16,032 nucleotides of DNA from CAZKXX01 sp964556705 (lineage in GTDB: Bacteria; Acidobacteriota; Terriglobia; UBA7540): the NCBI GenBank assembly GCA_964556705.1, contig CAZKXX010000085.1:1-16032 (forward strand), read 5' to 3'. Position numbers and translations under genes: made by a program. Positions within the stretch are counted from its first letter, which is position 1, and each line of letters starts with the position of its first letter. This document shows positions 1 to 6,181 of the stretch, one piece after another. The notes under the pieces were generated by a model. The model was not told where the DNA came from, did not search any database, and saw only the letters and a program-made list of their open reading frames with translations.

Positions 1-95
1 CGCCGGAGCACGCCCTGAAGCCGCTGCCGCCGCAGCCTGAGTTGAGCGAATCCTCCGCGCCCCAGGCGGAGCCGACGGGAGGCTCCGCCCGCTGA
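1..95 (+). CDS. nuoM: NADH-quinone oxidoreductase subunit M, copy 1 (3' end only)
   Basis: Only the last 30 codons are in the window, in the frame beginning at base 3 and ending with TGA at 93-95. The tail contains PEHALKPLPPQPE, which resembles the C-terminal tail of the complete NuoM encoded on the minus strand here (HFALQPLPAPEE), and it sits directly before nuoN, the usual position of nuoM. The TGA shares its last base with the ATG of nuoN (TGATG), so the two are very likely translationally coupled. NuoM is one of the three antiporter-like proton-pumping subunits of complex I in the cytoplasmic membrane. The identification rests on tail similarity and synteny only; no catalytic part is visible. 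Confidence 0.8.
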   Translation, partial: PEHALKPLPPQPELSESSAPQAEPTGGSAR

Positions 96-1573
96 TGTGG
101 CACGATTTCTTCCAGCCCGGCGATTACCAGGCGATTAAGCCGGAGATTCTACTCACCATCTTCGGGCTCGCCATCCTGCTGCTCGATTTCCTGCTCGCCA
201 AGCGCGACAAGTACTGGAACGCCATCACGGCGCTCATCGGGCTGGGATTCGCCTTCGTGCAGCTTGGGATGTTCTGGAACATGCTGGCGGGCGAGGCGCC
301 GTATGTCGGCTTCGGCGGCATCTTTATCCTCGACACGTTCGCGGTCTTCTTCAAGCTCATCATCCTTGCCGGCACGGCGCTGGTGGTGCTGATTTCGGTG
401 AAGTATCTCGAGATCGAAGAGGCTCACACCGGGGAGTACTACGCGCTGCTGCTCTTTTGCGGCGTCGGGATGATGTTGCTCGCCTCCGGGCGCGACCTCA
501 TCGTGCTCTTCATGGCGCTCGAGCTGATGGCGCTTTGCGAATACGTCCTGACCGGCTACCTGCGCGGCAGCCGCCGCTCGAACGAGGCGGCGATGAAGTT
601 TTTCCTCCTCGGCGCGTTTTCCTCCGGCCTGCTGCTCTACGGGATGTCGCTGCTGTACGGCATCGGCGGCTCCACCAAACTCGCCGTCATCGCCGAGCGG
701 CTGGCCGAGCGGCCCTCCCCCGACCCGCTCGCCTGGATCGCCATGATCACGCTCCTCGGCGGGCTGTTCTTCAAGATTTCCGCCGTCCCTTTCCACCAGT
801 GGACGCCGGACGCTTACGAGGGCGCGCCCACTTCGATCACGGCTTTCATTTCCGTCGCCCCCAAGGCGGCGTCGTTCGCCATCCTGTTGCGCATCCTGCT
901 GGCGGGCATCTGGCCGCTGCGCGAGGAGTGGCAGCTCTTCACGATCGTCGTCGCCATTGCCACGATGACCGTGGGGAATCTCGCCGCGCTCACCCAGACG
1001 AACATCAAGCGCTTCTTCGCCTATTCGACCATCGCGCATGTCGGCTACCTGCTTCTCGGCCTCGTCGCCGCGGCCGACGGGAATCCCGAAGGCCTCACGG
1101 CGGTCGCGATTTATCTGCTCGTGTACGCGTTCATGAACCTCGGCGCGTTTTCTGTGCTCATCATGCTGCGCCGCAAGGGCATCCTCGGCGAAGACCTCGA
1201 CGACTTCGGGGGCCTGATGGCGCGCGCTCCGGGCGCCGCCATCCTCATGGTGATTTTTCTGCTCTCGCTGGCCGGCATTCCTCCCACCGCGGGGTTTGTG
1301 GGGAAGTATTTCATCTTCCTGTCGCTCATTCAGACCGGGCACTATTACCTGGCCGTGCTGGCGGTAGCGTACGTGGTAGTCTCGCTGTACTATTATTTCC
1401 GGATCGTCGTGGCCATGTTCATGCGCCAGGCGCGCGACGCGGAGCCGCTGGCGACGAGTCTGGGCGTGAGCGTCGCGCTCGCCGTCTCGCTGGTGCTGAC
1501 GCTCGCCGCGGGCGTTTATCCGCAGCCGTTCATCGTCCTGGCGCGCGAGGCCGTCCGGCCGTTCTTTTCCTGA
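95..1573 (+). CDS. nuoN: NADH-quinone oxidoreductase subunit N, copy 1
   Basis: A 492-residue, very hydrophobic protein of normal NuoN length, in the proton-antiporter family shared by NuoL, NuoM and NuoN. Residues expected for the proton channel are present: E143 in FMALELMAL, K227 in LFFKISAVPFHQW, K257 in SVAPKAAS and K404 in GFVGKYF. The motif NIKRFFAYSTIAHVGY at about 303-318 is typical of the family. The ATG overlaps the upstream nuoM stop by one base. The stop at 1571-1573 is followed at once by the GTG of atpZ, so complex I and ATP synthase genes are joined here. It is clearly diverged from the second nuoN on the other strand, so it is not a recent duplicate. Family assignment is secure; whether this complex I accepts NADH or another donor cannot be told, because its upstream genes are outside the window. 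Confidence 0.96.
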   Translation: MWHDFFQPGDYQAIKPEILLTIFGLAILLLDFLLAKRDKYWNAITALIGLGFAFVQLGMFWNMLAGEAPYVGFGGIFILDTFAVFFKLIILAGTALVVLISVKYLEIEEAHTGEYYALLLFCGVGMMLLASGRDLIVLFMALELMALCEYVLTGYLRGSRRSNEAAMKFFLLGAFSSGLLLYGMSLLYGIGGSTKLAVIAERLAERPSPDPLAWIAMITLLGGLFFKISAVPFHQWTPDAYEGAPTSITAFISVAPKAASFAILLRILLAGIWPLREEWQLFTIVVAIATMTVGNLAALTQTNIKRFFAYSTIAHVGYLLLGLVAAADGNPEGLTAVAIYLLVYAFMNLGAFSVLIMLRRKGILGEDLDDFGGLMARAPGAAILMVIFLLSLAGIPPTAGFVGKYFIFLSLIQTGHYYLAVLAVAYVVVSLYYYFRIVVAMFMRQARDAEPLATSLGVSVALAVSLVLTLAAGVYPQPFIVLAREAVRPFFS

Positions 1574-1855
1574 GTGGGAGGCAGCGTGCCGCCCCGGGGA
1601 GGTTCGAAACTCTCGGAAATCTGGGCCCAGGTGGCGATGTATTCGAGCCTGGGATTCGTCCTCGCCGCGGGCGTCGCGGGAGGATTCCTGCTCGGCTGGC
1701 TGCTCGACGGCTGGTGGGGCACCGCGCCCGTGCTTTCCATCGTCGTCGCGTTGCTGGGATTTGCCGGAGGCCTGAGGGAAGTCCTCCGTATCATGAATCG
1801 GTGGGAAAAACGTGCAGACCGAAACAATTCCGGCTCCGGACCTGAGGCGCGCTGA
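1574..1855 (+). CDS. atpZ: AtpZ/AtpI-family ATP synthase accessory protein
   Basis: A 93-residue protein with a short polar N-terminus and two predicted membrane segments (about 21-41 and 50-69) separated by the short loop DGWWGT. This GWLLDGWWGTAPV hairpin is typical of the small AtpZ-like Fo accessory proteins encoded at the head of atp operons (putative Ca2+/Mg2+ transport or Fo-assembly role in the literature). The first in-frame start is a GTG touching the nuoN stop. A second GTG at 1586 lies 4 nt after GGGAGG (1576-1581) and could be the real start, which would remove four residues. The 3' end overlaps the start of atpI. Function is inferred from family and neighbours; the name atpZ is a family-level label. 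Confidence 0.82.
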   Translation: MGGSVPPRGGSKLSEIWAQVAMYSSLGFVLAAGVAGGFLLGWLLDGWWGTAPVLSIVVALLGFAGGLREVLRIMNRWEKRADRNNSGSGPEAR

Positions 1856-2222
1856 AGCGCGCATGCCGCGCTGGATGGTGGCGCTCGCCGCCGTCGGCGT
1901 GGTGGTGTTGGCCGGGGCGGGCGAGGCGCGCGCCGCGGCGGGATTCGCCGTGGGCGCGGCGCTCGGCATCCTGGGCTTTCACTGGATGGTCCAGTCCGTT
2001 ATGGCGCTGCTCGACGCGAACCTCGGCCGCGTGACGCGCGGCGCGGTGGCGAAGATCGTTCTGCGCTACGTCCTCACCTTTGCGGGAATTTTTCTTTTTT
2101 ACCACACCGGCTGGCTGCCCGTGCTCGCCGTGCTCGCGGGGATGCTGGTGCCCGCCGCCGGCGTGCTGGTGGAATCCCTGTTTCTGGTCGCCGAAGGTCT
2201 CGGGCGGCGCGAGACCTGTTGA
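1812..2222 (+). CDS. atpI: ATP synthase subunit I-like membrane protein (AtpI)
   Basis: A 136-residue protein with about four hydrophobic segments (about 21-37, 43-61, 79-97 and 101-124) and a short charged N-terminus. It matches the size and layout of subunit I proteins, which help assemble the c-ring, and it lies directly before atpB as atpI does. I see no strong catalytic motif, so the call depends on context and topology. The GTG at 1812 is used because a purine-rich GGTGGGAAAAA lies just upstream; it overlaps the 3' end of atpZ by 44 nt. An ATG at 1863, just after the atpZ stop, is a possible alternative with a weaker ribosome site. Having both an AtpZ-like and an AtpI-like gene in a row is not rare. 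Confidence 0.78.
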   Translation: MQTETIPAPDLRRAEARMPRWMVALAAVGVVVLAGAGEARAAAGFAVGAALGILGFHWMVQSVMALLDANLGRVTRGAVAKIVLRYVLTFAGIFLFYHTGWLPVLAVLAGMLVPAAGVLVESLFLVAEGLGRRETC

Positions 2223-2244
2223 AGGGACTTAGCACTCGCTCGAT

Positions 2245-2979
2245 ATGGAACACGAACTCTGGTTTACGGCGCTGTTGAACAAACTGCTGGCGGGCGTGGT
2301 GACGCCGATGGTGACCTCCCTCGGCTTTCCGCCCGCTGACCCGGCGCACCCGATTCCCAACTACGTCGCCATGCAGGTGCTGCTCCTGATCATCATGATC
2401 GGCGGCGCGCTCTATCTCCGCTCGCGCCTTTCGGTCGAGCGTCCGGGGAAGTTCCAGCACATCATGGAAGTGGCGGTGGAATTTACACGCAACCTGGCGC
2501 AGGAAATCATCGGCCACGGCTCGGAGCGCTATGTGCCCATGCTGGCGACGCTCGGCCTCTTCATCGTGCTTTCAAACATGGTCGGCCTGATTCCCACGTT
2601 CCAAACACCGACGGGACATCTCCAGATGACGCTCGGCCTCGCCGTCGCCGCCTTTCTCTATTACAACTATCACGGCATCCGGCATCACGGCGTCATCGGC
2701 TACCTGAGGCATTTCTGCGGCCCGATGATGGCGATCGCAATTCTGATTTTTCCCGTGGAGATTATTTCCAACGCTTTCCGCCTGCTTTCGCTGAGCGTCC
2801 GTCTTTACGCGAACATGTTTGTGGGCGAACTGCTCGAGCACGTTTTCGCCGGACTGATTCCGATTTTCGTGCCGGCGCTGATGATGGCGCTGCACGTTTT
2901 TGTTTCGTTTATTCAGGCTTACATCTTCATGCTGCTGCCCGCGGTCTATATCAGCATGGCGGTGTCGGAAGAACACTAA
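2245..2979 (+). CDS. atpB: F-type ATP synthase subunit a
   Basis: A 244-residue membrane protein that forms the two ion half-channels next to the c-ring in Fo. The essential arginine is R186 in LSLSVRLYANMFVGELL, and the conserved glutamine of the last helix is Q224 in SFIQAYIFMLLPAVY. Length and the order of hydrophobic segments fit the family. The ATG at 2245 is 22 nt after the atpI stop; only a distant purine-rich GAAGGGA (2221-2227) precedes it, so the ribosome site is poor. It ends in a charged SEEH tail. It is followed by an unusually long, structured spacer before atpE. No b subunit (atpF) or F1 gene follows, so the ATP synthase genes of this organism are split between loci. Confidence 0.97.
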   Translation: MEHELWFTALLNKLLAGVVTPMVTSLGFPPADPAHPIPNYVAMQVLLLIIMIGGALYLRSRLSVERPGKFQHIMEVAVEFTRNLAQEIIGHGSERYVPMLATLGLFIVLSNMVGLIPTFQTPTGHLQMTLGLAVAAFLYYNYHGIRHHGVIGYLRHFCGPMMAIAILIFPVEIISNAFRLLSLSVRLYANMFVGELLEHVFAGLIPIFVPALMMALHVFVSFIQAYIFMLLPAVYISMAVSEEH

Positions 2980-2981
2980 CA

Positions 2982-3086
2982 GCAGGAGTCAGGAGACAGA
3001 AGTCAGAATGATGAAGCCGAAATCGTCAAATCCGCCGTTGGGAGTTCGGGTCTGGCGAATTCTGACTCCTGACTCCTGTCTTCTGC
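2982..3086. repeat. Inverted repeat built of 7-nt units in the atpB-atpE spacer
   Basis: The arms are 2982-3009 and 3059-3086, 28 nt each, separated by 49 nt. Reverse-complementing the right arm gives 24 of 28 matches to the left arm. Each arm is itself a run of degenerate heptamers of the form CAGGAGT, CAGGAGA, CAGAAGT. Transcribed, the arms could fold into a long stem. It does not encode a plausible protein. It may be a mobile-repeat remnant or a processing or stability element for atp mRNA; the sequence alone does not decide. Confidence 0.85.
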
Positions 3087-3092
3087 ATTTTC

Positions 3093-3147
3093 CCGTCAGC
3101 GTGAGCCCCGCCTGCACGAGGGGTGGCGGGGCACCACCTCCTGACGG
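3093..3147. repeat. Nested GC-rich stem-loop upstream of atpE
   Basis: An outer 7-bp perfect stem pairs CCGTCAG (3093-3099) with CTGACGG (3141-3147). An inner 8-bp perfect stem pairs GCCCCGCC (3105-3112) with GGCGGGGC (3125-3132), leaving a 12-nt loop and an asymmetric internal loop. It lies 43 nt before the strong atpE ribosome site. There is no following T-tract, so it is not a standard terminator. A role in protecting or tuning the atpE message is an inference. Confidence 0.7.
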
Positions 3148-3190
3148 CATTTCATCGGCGGTCCGGCGCGCAGTCCGGCTCCGGGCCTGA

Positions 3191-3196
3191 AGGAGG
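3191..3196 (+). promoter_or_regulatory. Strong ribosome binding site that fixes the atpE start
   Basis: AGGAGG is a perfect Shine-Dalgarno core, 4 nt before the GTG at 3201. It is the best ribosome site in the window, in contrast to the weak one of atpB. This fits the need for about ten or more c subunits per a subunit. It selects the GTG at 3201 over an in-frame upstream GTG at 3123. Confidence 0.85.
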
Positions 3197-3200
3197 AGAA

Positions 3201-3530
3201 GTGAAGAAGCACGCTCTGATGTTTTCAACCGCCGTGGCGGCGATGCTTTTCGCGGTCCCGGCGTTTGCCCAGGACACCGCGGCGCAATCCGCCGGCACGG
3301 ACATCGCCTCGTGGGTTGCGATCACTTCCGGCTTTGCGATGGCCATCGCAGCGGCGGTGTGCGGCTATTCCCAGTCGCGCGTCGCGGCCGCGGCCTGCGA
3401 AGGCATGGCCCGCAACCCGGGCGCCCGGCCGGGCATCCAGTTCGCGCTGATTCTCGGTCTGGTGTTCATCGAGACCCTGGCGCTGTTCACCTTCGCGGTG
3501 ATCTTCGCCAAGGTTGTCATTCCGAGCTAG
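3201..3530 (+). CDS. atpE: F-type ATP synthase subunit c, with signal-peptide-like leader
   Basis: A 109-residue protein that forms the rotating c-ring of Fo. Residues 1-23 (MKKH, a hydrophobic stretch, then PAFA before Q24) look like a cleavable signal peptide, which most bacterial c subunits lack. The mature part is a two-helix hairpin: helix 1 about 38-62, the polar loop ARNPGARPG (70-78) in place of the usual ARQP, and helix 2 about 80-105. The ion-carrying carboxylate is E91 in LVFIETLALF. Q58 in helix 1 aligns with the glutamine seen in sodium-type and chloroplast c subunits, and T92 follows the glutamate. The GTG start is chosen because of the AGGAGG at 3191-3196. A strong terminator follows the stop, so this is the last gene of the nuo-atp transcript. 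Confidence 0.95.
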   Translation: MKKHALMFSTAVAAMLFAVPAFAQDTAAQSAGTDIASWVAITSGFAMAIAAAVCGYSQSRVAAAACEGMARNPGARPGIQFALILGLVFIETLALFTFAVIFAKVVIPS

Positions 3531-3552
3531 CGCCTGCGCCAGTTCGCGAGGA

Positions 3553-3578
3553 GGGGAGGCTTCGGCCTCCCCCTTTTT
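3553..3578 (+). terminator. Intrinsic terminator after atpE
   Basis: A perfect 8-bp stem, GGGGAGGC (3553-3560) with GCCTCCCC (3565-3572), closed by a stable TTCG tetraloop and followed by CTTTTTGTT. It lies 22 nt after the atpE stop. It should end the nuo-atp transcript and separates it from the alcohol dehydrogenase gene. Confidence 0.93.
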
Positions 3579-3596
3579 GTTGTGCGGGGGAAACCC

Positions 3597-4604
3597 ATGA
3601 GGGCAGCCCTTCTCGAACGGCCCGGAGAACGGCTGGTCGTCCGCGAGGTTGAAACGCCGCGTCCGGCGCGGGGCGAAGTCCTGATTCGCGTGCGCGCCTG
3701 CGGCGTCTGCCACACGGACCTGCACATCGCGGCGGGCGAGTGGCCGCTCAAGCGCCTGCCGCTCGTGCTCGGACACGAAGTGGTGGGCGACGTCGCGGAG
3801 CTCGGCAAAGGCGTCACGCGGCATCGCGCGGGCGACCGCGTCGGCGTCTCCTGGCTCTACTACACCTGCGGACACTGCGAGTTCTGTTCGACGGACCGCG
3901 AGAGATTTTGTCCCGAGTACCGGGCCACCGGTTATATGGCGGACGGCGGCTTTGCGGAATACATGGTCGCGCCCGCGACGCACGCTATCCCCGTGCCGCC
4001 GGAGCTCGGCACACGCGCCGCCGCGCCGCTCTTCTGCGCCGGCCTCACGGCATATCGCGCCGTCAAGACTTCGGAGATTCGTTTGGGCGAAACGCTGGCC
4101 GTGTGGGGCACAGGCGGGCTCGGCCAGTGTGCCGTGCAGATTGCCAAAGCCCGAGGCGCGCGCGTGGCGGCGGTGGACGTGAGCGAGCAGAAACTCGACC
4201 AGGCGCGAGCGCTCGGCGCTGACCTCGCCGTTTCGGCGGCGGACGGCCGCGCCGCGGATGCGCTTCAAGCCGAGGGCGGCGCGCACGCGGTCCTCTGCTT
4301 CGCGCCGAGCGCCGCCGTCGTCGCTCAAGCCTTCGATTCCCTCCGGCCCTGCGGCACGATCGTGCTCGTCGGCCTTCCGCCCGGAGATTTTTCGCTTCCC
4401 ATCGTCGGCTGCGTGCGCAAGGGCGTACGGATTCTCACCACGGCTATCGGCACGCGGCAGGACTTGCGCGAAGTGCTGGCGCTCGCCGCGGCGGGAAAGG
4501 TGCGGACGGCGACGGAAAGCTGCCGGCTGGAAGAGATCAACGCGGTGCTCGAGCGTCTCGAGCGCGGCGAAATCGCCGGACGCGCGGTGGTCGTGTTTGA
4601 TTAA
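3597..4604 (+). CDS. Zinc-dependent alcohol dehydrogenase (AdhP-like)
   Basis: A 335-residue medium-chain dehydrogenase that should interconvert alcohols and aldehydes with NAD(H) in the cytoplasm. The catalytic zinc ligands fit C38 (CGVCHTDLH), H60 with E61 (LGHEVVG) and C147 (FCAGLT). The structural zinc site has C91, C94, C97 and C105 (CGHCEFCSTDRERFC). The nucleotide fold shows GTGGLG at 171-176 and an acidic VDVSE at the end of the second strand, favouring NAD over NADP. The ATG at 3597 follows GGGGG (3586-3590) at a good distance; an in-frame GTG at 3582 is less likely. The gene sits alone between the atpE terminator and the convergent nuo operon. It resembles the propanol-preferring group, but the substrate cannot be read from the sequence. 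Confidence 0.93.
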   Translation: MRAALLERPGERLVVREVETPRPARGEVLIRVRACGVCHTDLHIAAGEWPLKRLPLVLGHEVVGDVAELGKGVTRHRAGDRVGVSWLYYTCGHCEFCSTDRERFCPEYRATGYMADGGFAEYMVAPATHAIPVPPELGTRAAAPLFCAGLTAYRAVKTSEIRLGETLAVWGTGGLGQCAVQIAKARGARVAAVDVSEQKLDQARALGADLAVSAADGRAADALQAEGGAHAVLCFAPSAAVVAQAFDSLRPCGTIVLVGLPPGDFSLPIVGCVRKGVRILTTAIGTRQDLREVLALAAAGKVRTATESCRLEEINAVLERLERGEIAGRAVVVFD

Positions 4605-4620
4605 CTGCCGTGCGTGACTC

Positions 4621-4651
4621 GGACGGTTATCATCCCGAGCTGTGACCGTCC
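4621..4651. repeat. Inverted repeat between convergent operons, possible terminator
   Basis: GGACGGT (4621-4627) pairs with ACCGTCC (4645-4651), with a few G-T and A-T pairs possible inside. It lies 16 nt after the alcohol dehydrogenase stop and downstream of nuoN on the other strand, where a two-way terminator is expected. There is no T-tract on either side, so termination is only a guess. Confidence 0.4.
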
Positions 4652-4658
4652 TGGCATG

Positions 4659-4687
4659 TTGTCATCCTGAGCGAAGCGAAGGATCTC
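4659..4687. repeat. Dispersed element GTCATCCTGAGCGAAGCGAAGG
   Basis: The stretch GTCATCCTGAGCGAAGCGAA continuing into GGATCTC contains the inverted pair ATCCT and AGGAT around the GAGCGAAGCG core. I recall this element as a frequent intergenic repeat in Acidobacteriota and some other environmental genomes. A degraded relative of its left part, TTATCATCCCGAGC at 4627-4640, matches TTGTCATCCTGAGC at 4659-4672 in 12 of 14 positions. No protein is encoded. It fills the gap between the convergent operons. Confidence 0.6.
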
Positions 4688-4707
4688 GCGCCCGGGCCGA
4701 GCATACG

Positions 4708-6181
4708 TTAGAAGGGCAGTGGAATCGCGGCGAGGTCGGTGAGCAGCAGAAAATCGCTGGGAAAGAGGCCGAGATAGAAAATCCCGGCGACGGTGACGAG
4801 CATCACGGCGCGCAGCGCCCACGGCAGAGGTGTTGAAGCGGTGGCCGCTTCGCCTTCGCGCATGTACATCACCACTACGAGCCGCAGGTAGTAGTAAATC
4901 GAAATCACGCTGGTGATGACGGCGAGAATCGTCAGCCCGACGAGGTCGGCGCCCACCGCGGCGCGGAAGACGTAGAACTTGGCGAAGAAGCCGGCCGTGG
5001 TGGGAAAGCCGCCGAGCGAGAGCATAAACACCGTGAGACAGGCGGCGGCGCCTGGACGCTCGTAACCGAGTCCCGTGAAATCTCGGAATGTCATGGCGCG
5101 CTCGCCGCGGTCGGCAAGATGCGCGACCAGAATGAACGCGCCGATATTCATCAGCGCGTACACGGCGAGGTAGAAGAGCACGGCCGTCGTGCCTTGGCGC
5201 CCGCCCGCGGCGATCCCGACCAGCACGTAGCCGGCGTGGGCGATGGCCGAATAAGCGAGCATGCGCTTGACGTTCTCCTGAAGAAGCGCGGCGAGGTTTC
5301 CGACCACCATCGTCAGCGCGGCCGAAATCCAGAGCACGGCGAGCGAGGCCGAGCCGGCCGGCTCGAGCGAGCCGAGAAAGACGCGCAGGAAGACCGCGAA
5401 CGCCGCGGCCTTCGGCGCGACGGAAAGAAACGCCGTGACGGGCGCCGGCGCGCCCTGGTAAACGTCCGGCGTCCAGACGTGGAAGGGGACGACCGAGACT
5501 TTGAACGCCAGGCCGATGAACATCAGAATCAGCGCCACCCAGACGAGCGGCGGCCAGTGTTCCGGCGCGCCGAGCCGCGCCGTCAGCGTCTGAAGATTCG
5601 TCGTGCCCGTGAGGCCGTAAGTGAAGGCGATGCCGTAAAGCAGGAACGCCGTGGCGAAAGAGCCGAGCAGAAAATATTTGAGCGACGCTTCGTTGGCCAG
5701 CGCGTCGTGCCGCTTGAAACCGGCGAGGATGTAGGTCGAGATGGAGGAAATTTCCAGCCCCAGAAAAATCAGGATGAGTTCGGTGGAAGTTGCCATGAAG
5801 AACATGCCGACCGTGCCGAGGAGGACGAGCGAGTAAAACCCGCCGTCGTGGATGTCGTCGCGCTCGAGGTAATGGACCGAGCCGAGAATCGTGAGGGCGG
5901 CGGCGACCAGAAACAGCGACATGAAATAGAAACCGAACGTGTCGGCGAGCACGCTGCCGTTGAACGCGGCGCCCGGAGAAAACGAGCTGCGCACGATCGC
6001 CGCGCCCGCGCCGAAAAGGCCGAGCATCGAGACCCAGGCCAGCAGCCGGCGGCGGCGTTCGGGAAGGAAAGGGTCGATGACCATGACGAGCGTCGCCACG
6101 CCCGCCAGTCCGAAGGCGGCCGCGGCGGCCAGCGCGNNNNNNNNNNATCCGGATGATATCTTCCGACTCGAGAAAGTTCAT
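4708..6181 (-). CDS. nuoN: NADH-quinone oxidoreductase subunit N, copy 2 (interrupted by N gap)
   Basis: A proton-pumping antiporter-like membrane subunit of complex I and the last gene of the minus-strand nuo operon. It starts with ATG at 6181 (MNFLESEDIIR), overlapping the nuoM stop by 4 nt (ATGA), then runs into ten N at 6137-6146. After the gap the frame resumes with ALAAAAAFGLAG and continues to TAA at 4708. Counting from the GTG codon at 6099, E116 (FLGLEISS), K200 (GLAFKVSVVPFHVW), K230 (SVAPKAAAF) and K374 (GFFAKFYVF) are the expected channel residues. About 486 residues are visible, against 492 in copy 1, so little is missing. With exactly ten N the two parts are out of frame; the real gap should be a multiple of three. 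This reads as an assembly artefact, not a pseudogene. Confidence 0.93.
6137..6146. other. Assembly gap of ten N inside nuoN
   Basis: Ten undetermined bases in the first membrane segment of nuoN copy 2. Ten is a common placeholder length. Frame on both sides requires a true length divisible by three. The flanking sequence is GC-rich and alanine-coding, which may have caused the assembly break. Confidence 0.97.

Noticed and set aside
149..1969. Long open frame on the minus strand opposite nuoN copy 1 and the atp genes
   Set aside because: Its translation is rich in Arg, Ala, Gly, Glu and His with no domain or membrane pattern. It is the antisense shadow of GC-rich genes whose products are clearly recognised.
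1829..3189. Near-identical TCCGGCTCCGG-A/G-CCTGA at the end of atpZ and before atpE
   Set aside because: One copy is in coding sequence, the match is short, and the composition is strongly GC-biased; chance is likely.
3123..3200. Upstream in-frame GTG at 3123 as the start of atpE
   Set aside because: It would add 26 residues translated from the hairpin region and would ignore the perfect AGGAGG before the GTG at 3201, after which a typical signal peptide begins.
6137..6181. nuoN copy 2 as a pseudogene
   Set aside because: The only disruption is the run of N; all key residues and the 4-nt overlap with nuoM are intact.
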